This document shows positions 5,875 to 9,991 of a stretch of 9,991 nt of DNA, piece by piece (positions within the stretch are counted from its first letter, which is position 1; every line of letters starts with the position of its first letter). The notes under the pieces are model-generated. The model was not told the origin of the DNA, did no database searches, and saw only the letters and a list, made by a program, of their open reading frames with translations. The DNA comes from an uncultured Bacteroidales bacterium (GTDB lineage Bacteria > Bacteroidota > Bacteroidia > Bacteroidales > Lentimicrobiaceae). Both the position numbers and the translations under genes were made by a program. Where the stretch lies: the NCBI GenBank assembly GCA_937864935.1, contig CALMDN010000191.1, forward strand, positions 1 through 9,991, written 5' to 3'.

Positions 5875-8043
5875 TTATTTGGCATCAAAAACTTCAATGC
5901 CGCTCCAATCATCCGGAATTCCTTTCTGAATGTTGTTCCTGCATCGGTTAACATAGAAAGCAGCGACCGAATCCCGGTGATTGATCCTGAGAATGTCGCT
6001 GAAAACATTTTGTGCCTCTTCAAAACGTTTGTTTTTATAATGGTCTATTCCACTGTTAAACAACGATTTGGTTTCGATTTTCAGCTGTTTTATCTCTTCA
6101 GGATCTCCGTCAATCAGTTCGAACACATACACGGCTTCTTTTTTCCCCTTCACACGGGCTATATCGAGGAAACGGAAATTGAACCTTGAAGGGTCTTCGA
6201 GTTTGATGAGGGTATCTTCGCTGATGATGATCGACGATCTGTATATTTTCGATAAACCCTCGAGCCTCGATGCGAGGTTTACGGCATCAGAAATTACTGT
6301 ACCATCCATGCGCCCCTCCCCTCCTACAACACCGAGCATGAGGTTTCCCGTGTGAATCCCGATACCTGAATCAATGGTTGGTTTGCCCTGGTCTATCCGG
6401 TCGAGGTTGAAAAGATTCAGCGCATGACGCATTTCTATGGCTGCATCTATGGCATCGTCCACCTTTTCGTGAAACAAAGCCATGATGGAATCCCCGATGA
6501 ACTTGTCGATGAAACCGTTGTTCCTGCGGATCACCGGCTCCATATACCCCAGGTAGTGATTGATGAAATCAAAGTTTTCTTTCGGACTCATGTCTTCAGA
6601 CAGTTCAGTAAACCCGCGGATATCTGAAAACATAACAGTCATCTCTTTCTGAATCTGATCCCCCAACTGGATGTCGACAAAGTTTTCTTTACCCAGAAAC
6701 TCCAGAAACTGGCTGGGGACAAAACGACTGTAAGCTTCATTCATCTGCGATATCCTGAAAATATACTCCCTCAGCCGCGTGGTCATGAGATTGTATCCTT
6801 CAGACATCACCCCTATTTCATCGTTTGTTCTCACAATGGTGTAGTTGTCGAGCATGCCCTCCCCCGTTTTGCGCATGCTCTGAACCAGTTCATTCACCGG
6901 CCTGACAATATCTGCTGTAGACCAGGAAACGAAAAACAGAATGTAAATAAACGATACAATAATCCCGCTGAAAATTCCTCCGAACATCAGGGTGTTGTCG
7001 AATGCACTGATGTAATAAAGCTTGGAATATCCCGCGGCATTGGTATGGTCAATGTCAGGGCCTATGATGTACGATAACTTACCAAGCAATAAGTTTAACT
7101 CTTTCTGGCTCAGCTCGCCCATATCTTTCAGGGGGGTGAGGCTCAGGATCAGGTACAGCAGAACAATGGTCAGCGGCAACAGGGTTGTCATCGCACTGGC
7201 GATATACAGGCGGTTTCTGATCTTCCCCGTATTTCTTCCGAAAATACGTTTCTGGAGTTCATCGCGGGTGTATATATGTTCAATATACCGTATGTGAACC
7301 AGGTGTTTCTGCCAGAAGTAGATAAACAACACCGTTAGCAGGGATGCAACCAGGGAGATAAACAGGTAGTTTGAATACATCCGCTTGCCGATTTCATCGG
7401 TAAATGCATCGGGTGAAAGAATATGGTATACCATTATTCCATGAACAACAGTAAAAGCGATCAAAACGATACCGCTGTTGATGACAGGGGTATAAAGAAG
7501 GAACCGCCGGCAGTAACGGTACAAACGGGGAGAGATGGTTTTCCCCCTGCGTCTTCGCCTGAAATAACGTTTGTAAGGAAGATTGAAGGCAAATCCGGCC
7601 AGGGTACTGAAGAAAATAACGTAGTTGAAAAAAGATGCAATAGAATCAGAAAAGGCATTTGATGTGCCTTTTTTATTGGAATTATCCGCCACAACAGTCC
7701 CTTTTTTTGCGGATGAATCAGAGGTCAGGGTGTCAAAAGTCAGTGCAAGACTGTCTGCAATGGCCTCGATGCTGTCGTTGTAATTTTTCCGCGAATTATA
7801 TCCGGCATTGAATCCCTTTTTGAATTCTTCTGCCACCGAACCATCTGAATTGCTTTGAATGGTATCATTTTGTTGTACTTCAACCTTGAAACCACCCTTT
7901 TCCTTGAGTTCCGGGAAGCTTTTCAAAAGCATGAAAGCCAGTACCGGAAATACCAGCATAAAATAAAGCATTACAGGAAAAAGAAATATCCTGCCAATGC
8001 GGTATGTCGGAATTTTTAGTTTTTGCTTGGGTTTTGCCTTCAT
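5875..8043 (-). CDS. Membrane-bound class III adenylate/guanylate cyclase with HAMP-like linker and TPR-like tail
   Basis: This 722-residue protein probably makes cAMP (or cGMP) from the nucleoside triphosphate in response to an envelope or external cue. In the sequence: predicted membrane spans lie at about 17-40, 135-155, 183-208, 225-244, 277-300 and 350-374. A polar, low-complexity segment (45-130) separates spans 1 and 2. RRRRR at 162-166 marks a cytoplasmic loop. A HAMP-like linker (~375-430, IVRPVNELVQSM and TNDEIGVMSEGYN) leads to the catalytic domain (~465-643). The class III residues are present: metal ligands Asp474 (FSDIRGFT) and Asp518 (IGDSIMALF), Lys514, Thr582 at the purine-specifying position, and Asn589 and Arg593 (NLASR) as transition-state residues. 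The Lys/Thr pair is typical of bacterial adenylate cyclases such as Spirulina CyaC. Residues ~650-705 look like a TPR hairpin (SLFNSGIDHYKNKRFEEAQ). The start ATG at 8043 is preceded by a leader hairpin at 8051-8076. It is divergent from gltX. ATP versus GTP specificity is inferred. Confidence 0.93.
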   Translation of the reverse strand: MKAKPKQKLKIPTYRIGRIFLFPVMLYFMLVFPVLAFMLLKSFPELKEKGGFKVEVQQNDTIQSNSDGSVAEEFKKGFNAGYNSRKNYNDSIEAIADSLALTFDTLTSDSSAKKGTVVADNSNKKGTSNAFSDSIASFFNYVIFFSTLAGFAFNLPYKRYFRRRRRGKTISPRLYRYCRRFLLYTPVINSGIVLIAFTVVHGIMVYHILSPDAFTDEIGKRMYSNYLFISLVASLLTVLFIYFWQKHLVHIRYIEHIYTRDELQKRIFGRNTGKIRNRLYIASAMTTLLPLTIVLLYLILSLTPLKDMGELSQKELNLLLGKLSYIIGPDIDHTNAAGYSKLYYISAFDNTLMFGGIFSGIIVSFIYILFFVSWSTADIVRPVNELVQSMRKTGEGMLDNYTIVRTNDEIGVMSEGYNLMTTRLREYIFRISQMNEAYSRFVPSQFLEFLGKENFVDIQLGDQIQKEMTVMFSDIRGFTELSEDMSPKENFDFINHYLGYMEPVIRRNNGFIDKFIGDSIMALFHEKVDDAIDAAIEMRHALNLFNLDRIDQGKPTIDSGIGIHTGNLMLGVVGGEGRMDGTVISDAVNLASRLEGLSKIYRSSIIISEDTLIKLEDPSRFNFRFLDIARVKGKKEAVYVFELIDGDPEEIKQLKIETKSLFNSGIDHYKNKRFEEAQNVFSDILRINHRDSVAAFYVNRCRNNIQKGIPDDWSGIEVFDAK

Positions 8044-8050
8044 GAATACT

Positions 8051-8076
8051 GTTTGAAAAGGTAAGTACCTTTAAAC
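8051..8076 (-). promoter_or_regulatory. Inverted repeat / leader hairpin before the cyclase gene
   Basis: The plus strand contains AAAGGTA (8057-8063) and TACCTTT (8066-8072), a perfect 7-bp inverted repeat, flanked by GTTT (8051-8054) and AAAC (8073-8076), which also pair if two bases bulge. In the minus-strand transcript this would fold into a stem of about 10 bp with an ACUU loop. It ends 7 nt before the start codon, where a ribosome binding site should be. It could limit translation, or be a DNA operator just downstream of the promoter. The repeat is seen directly; any role is inferred. Confidence 0.45.
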
Positions 8077-8093
8077 TAACGCAACAGACAACA

Positions 8094-8101
8094 CAAAGTT
8101 A
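8094..8101 (-). promoter_or_regulatory. Candidate -7 promoter element for the cyclase gene
   Basis: The minus strand reads TAACTTTG, matching the Bacteroidota -7 consensus TAnnTTTG. Transcription would start near 8087, giving a leader of about 44 nt that contains the hairpin at 8051-8076. I see no convincing -33 TTG at the right spacing, so this is moderate evidence. Its position, in a divergent intergenic region facing the correct gene, supports it. Confidence 0.55.
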
Positions 8102-8192
8102 CATTAAATTGTGAAGTTGTTTGTCTTAAAAATTTATAAGCTCCGGGATTCAACTGCAGATATCTGAATTCTTTACGGGCAGGTGCTTTTAC

Positions 8193-8200
8193 TATCTTTG
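8193..8200 (+). promoter_or_regulatory. -7 promoter element for gltX
   Basis: TATCTTTG followed by CAGC is one of the commonest forms of the Bacteroidota -7 box (TAnnTTTG). A weak -33-like TTTA lies near 8172-8175. Transcription would begin around 8207, leaving a leader of only about 12 nt before the gltX ATG at 8219. The motif falls inside the in-frame upstream extension of the gltX reading frame, which argues that translation does not begin at the GTG at 8183. Confidence 0.7.
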
Positions 8201-8218
8201 CAGCAAATCCAGAAGAAG

Positions 8219-9742
8219 ATGAATGAAGTCAGAGTAAGGTTTGCCCCCAGTCCTACAGGACCATTGCATATTGGTGGCGTGCGCACAGCATTGTACAACT
8301 ACCTGTTTGCGAAAAAAAATCACGGGAAGTTTATTCTCCGGATTGAAGATACCGACCAGACCCGTTTTGTACCCGGAGCCGAGGATTATATTGTTGAATC
8401 ACTGAAATGGTGTGGAATTGACTTTGACGAAGGGGTGCACATCGGAGGACCTTACGCCCCTTACAGACAAAGTGACAGAAAAGAAATCTACCACCAGTAT
8501 GCTTTGTCACTGCTTGAAAAAGGCTATGCCTATTATGCCTTTGATTCAGCCGAAGACCTGGAAAACCTGAGAAAGGAAAGCGAGAAACGAAAAGAAACAT
8601 TTCAATACGGCCCGTTGAGCCGCATGGCCTTAAAGAACTCGCTGACCCTAGATAAAGAAGAGGTTACAAGTCTTTTGGATACTGGTCAGCCTTTCGTAAT
8701 CCGCATTAAAATCCCCGAGCATGAAACCATTGTGGTCAACGATCTCATCAGGGGTGAAGTGAAGGTGGAGTCTGGCCTGCTCGATGATAAAGTCCTTTTT
8801 AAGTCGGATGGTATGCCAACCTACCATCTCGCCAATGTGGTTGACGATTACCTGATGAAGATCACCCATGTAATCCGTGGCGAAGAATGGTTACCCTCTG
8901 CCCCGCTGCATGCCTTGCTTTACCGCTATCTGGGCTGGGAATCAGTGATGCCGGCCTTTGCGCACCTGCCACTGCTCTTAAAACCGGATGGCAATGGTAA
9001 ACTCAGTAAAAGAGATGGCGACCGGCTGGGTTTCCCTGTATTTCCGCTCAGGTGGACAGATCCGAAGACCGGGGATATTTCTTCAGGCTATCGTGAAAGT
9101 GGCTACCTTCCCGAGGCGTTCATCAACATGCTGGCCCTGCTTGGATGGAATCCCGGAACCGAACAGGAGATCCTCAGCATGGCCGAACTGATCGAACTCT
9201 TCTCGATCGATCGTGTTGGAAAATCGGGATCAAAATTCGATCCGGAAAAAGCCCGGTGGATCAACCACCAATACCTCGCGTCTGCTCCCGACGAAACCAT
9301 CGCTGATTTACTGGAAAAGATTATCGCCCATGAAGAGATTCAGGCCGAGCGGAGTAAACTTCTGCAGATCAGTGGTTTGATCAAAGACAGGGCAAACCTG
9401 ATTCCCGATTTGTGGCAGCAGTCATGGTTCTTTTTCCGCTCACCGGAGAAGTATGATGAAATTGTAACTCAGAAATTCTGGAAACCCGAAACACCCGGAT
9501 TCCTGATGAATATAGCCGCTATGCTGGAGGGACTCGGGGAGTTTGATGCGGTAACCGTGGAGTCTTCGCTGAAGCAGTTTATCCAGGAACAGGGACTACC
9601 AATGGGCCAGGTGATGAATACATTGCGGCTGGTTCTTGTCGGTGGCAGTTTTGGACCCGGAGTGGCTGCAATCATCGCGGTCCTGGGAAAAGAAGAAGCC
9701 AGCCGCCGCATACATCATGCACTTGACATCATCGGGAAATAG
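8219..9742 (+). CDS. gltX: Glutamyl-tRNA synthetase
   Basis: GltX attaches glutamate to tRNA(Glu) in the cytoplasm using ATP. In the sequence: the 507-residue class I synthetase begins MNEVRVRFAPSPTGPLHIGG, with the HIGH-type motif HIGG at residues 17-20. The KMSKS-type loop is KLSKRDG starting at Lys261. The catalytic Rossmann domain covers roughly residues 3-330 and the alpha-helical anticodon-binding domain ~345-505. After the KLSKR loop is a segment (GDRLGFPVFPL, then SGYRESGYLPEAF) of the kind found in Bacteroidota GltX proteins. I chose ATG 8219, not the in-frame GTG at 8183, because family proteins begin just before VRVRFAPSPTG. The promoter -7 box at 8193-8200 also lies downstream of the GTG. 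AGAAGAAG just upstream may serve as a weak ribosome binding site. The next gene begins 43 bp after the stop, with no terminator seen between, so cotranscription is likely. Whether it is discriminating (tRNA(Glu) only) cannot be judged by eye. Confidence 0.97.
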   Translation: MNEVRVRFAPSPTGPLHIGGVRTALYNYLFAKKNHGKFILRIEDTDQTRFVPGAEDYIVESLKWCGIDFDEGVHIGGPYAPYRQSDRKEIYHQYALSLLEKGYAYYAFDSAEDLENLRKESEKRKETFQYGPLSRMALKNSLTLDKEEVTSLLDTGQPFVIRIKIPEHETIVVNDLIRGEVKVESGLLDDKVLFKSDGMPTYHLANVVDDYLMKITHVIRGEEWLPSAPLHALLYRYLGWESVMPAFAHLPLLLKPDGNGKLSKRDGDRLGFPVFPLRWTDPKTGDISSGYRESGYLPEAFINMLALLGWNPGTEQEILSMAELIELFSIDRVGKSGSKFDPEKARWINHQYLASAPDETIADLLEKIIAHEEIQAERSKLLQISGLIKDRANLIPDLWQQSWFFFRSPEKYDEIVTQKFWKPETPGFLMNIAAMLEGLGEFDAVTVESSLKQFIQEQGLPMGQVMNTLRLVLVGGSFGPGVAAIIAVLGKEEASRRIHHALDIIGK

Positions 9743-9785
9743 AGTTGTTGTTTACTGAGCTTTAATGTATTATAAATAATCGTAT

Positions 9786-9991
9786 ATGGTTGGGGATAAT
9801 CTGCTTTTTCAGCGACTGGATGAACTGGGCATATCTTTTGACTATTATGAGCATCCACCGGCTCCGACCATTGAAATCGCGGCCAATTACTGGAAAGACA
9901 TTGAGGAAACGACCCATTGTAAGAACCTATTTTTCAGAAATCACAAGGGCAACAGGCATTATCTGGTTGTTTTTGATTACCGGCAGACATT
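9786..9991 (+). CDS. ProX/YbaK-family prolyl-tRNA editing protein, N-terminal part
   Basis: The first 68 codons of a gene that runs off the right edge. Translation from the ATG at 9786 gives MVGDNLLFQRLDELGISFDY, then YEHPP, an YWKDIE segment and HCKNLFFRNHKGN, with LVVFDYRQT at the edge. This matches the N-terminus of the YbaK/ProX (PrdX) aminoacyl-tRNA deacylase family, in which the Lys of the KNLF motif (here Lys46) is essential. ProX-type proteins hydrolyse alanine wrongly attached to tRNA(Pro); YbaK-type proteins remove cysteine. The YEHPP and HCKNLF pattern looks closer to ProX, but only the N-terminal 68 residues are visible, so the substrate is inferred. It sits 43 bp after gltX on the same strand and may share its transcript. 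Confidence 0.8.
   Translation, partial: MVGDNLLFQRLDELGISFDYYEHPPAPTIEIAANYWKDIEETTHCKNLFFRNHKGNRHYLVVFDYRQT

Noticed and set aside
7461..7694. Overlapping frames on both strands in the cyclase gene (7423-7662 plus, 7461-7694 minus).
   Set aside because: Both are out of frame with the well-supported cyclase sequence and show no family similarity.
8157..8166. Perfect 10-bp palindrome CAGATATCTG upstream of the gltX promoter.
   Set aside because: Its position could suit an operator, but the arms do not extend and such palindromes are common by chance.
1..9991. Search by eye for CRISPR repeats, transposases, terminal inverted repeats, tRNA genes, toxin-antitoxin pairs or defence genes.
   Set aside because: None seen; composition and gene content are uniform and consistent with core chromosome.

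Overview
The window is an ordinary-looking chromosomal housekeeping region of a member of the Bacteroidota, with GC content judged by eye in the mid-40s percent. Three things point to that phylum. Promoters have the TAnnTTTG form of the -7 box rather than TATAAT, with no strong Shine-Dalgarno sequences. YbeY carries the Bacteroidota-style HGILHLCG..D motif. There is a very long DUF4175-like membrane/coiled-coil protein next to ybeY and mnmG. I see no insertion sequences, phage genes, CRISPR arrays, tRNA or rRNA genes.

Layout, left to right. Positions 1-1655 (minus) hold mnmG, whose 3' end is cut off by the window edge. A near-perfect chromosomal parS site lies 7 bp upstream of its start codon. 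Upstream of that are a rho-independent terminator closing ybeY and, directly abutting it, a -7-like motif that could start mnmG transcription. Positions 1787-2212 (minus) hold ybeY, with a non-ATG start. Positions 2391-5744 (minus) hold an 1117-residue protein with three membrane segments, a beta-rich middle and about 600 residues of charged coiled coil. Positions 5875-8043 (minus) hold a six-TM receptor-like class III nucleotide cyclase with a HAMP-like linker and a C-terminal TPR-like tail; a hairpin sits in its leader. Positions 8051-8200 are a divergent promoter region. Positions 8219-9742 (plus) hold gltX, and 9786 to the window end (plus) the start of a ProX/YbaK-type prolyl-tRNA editing gene.

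Genes together. Four genes concern RNA or translation: mnmG (wobble modification), ybeY (rRNA processing), gltX (charging) and the proX-like gene (editing). The cyclase and the DUF4175-like protein are envelope proteins. Their run on the minus strand (cyclase, DUF4175-like, ybeY, with gaps of 130 and 178 bp) may be one transcript ending at the terminator at 1712-1747. The gaps at 2213-2390 and 5745-5874 hold no gene or clear promoter that I can support.

I did not find a clearly new multi-gene system. The observations most worth checking are the parS site beside mnmG, the uncharacterised DUF4175-like protein, the architecture and leader hairpin of the cyclase, and the terminator/promoter overlap before mnmG.
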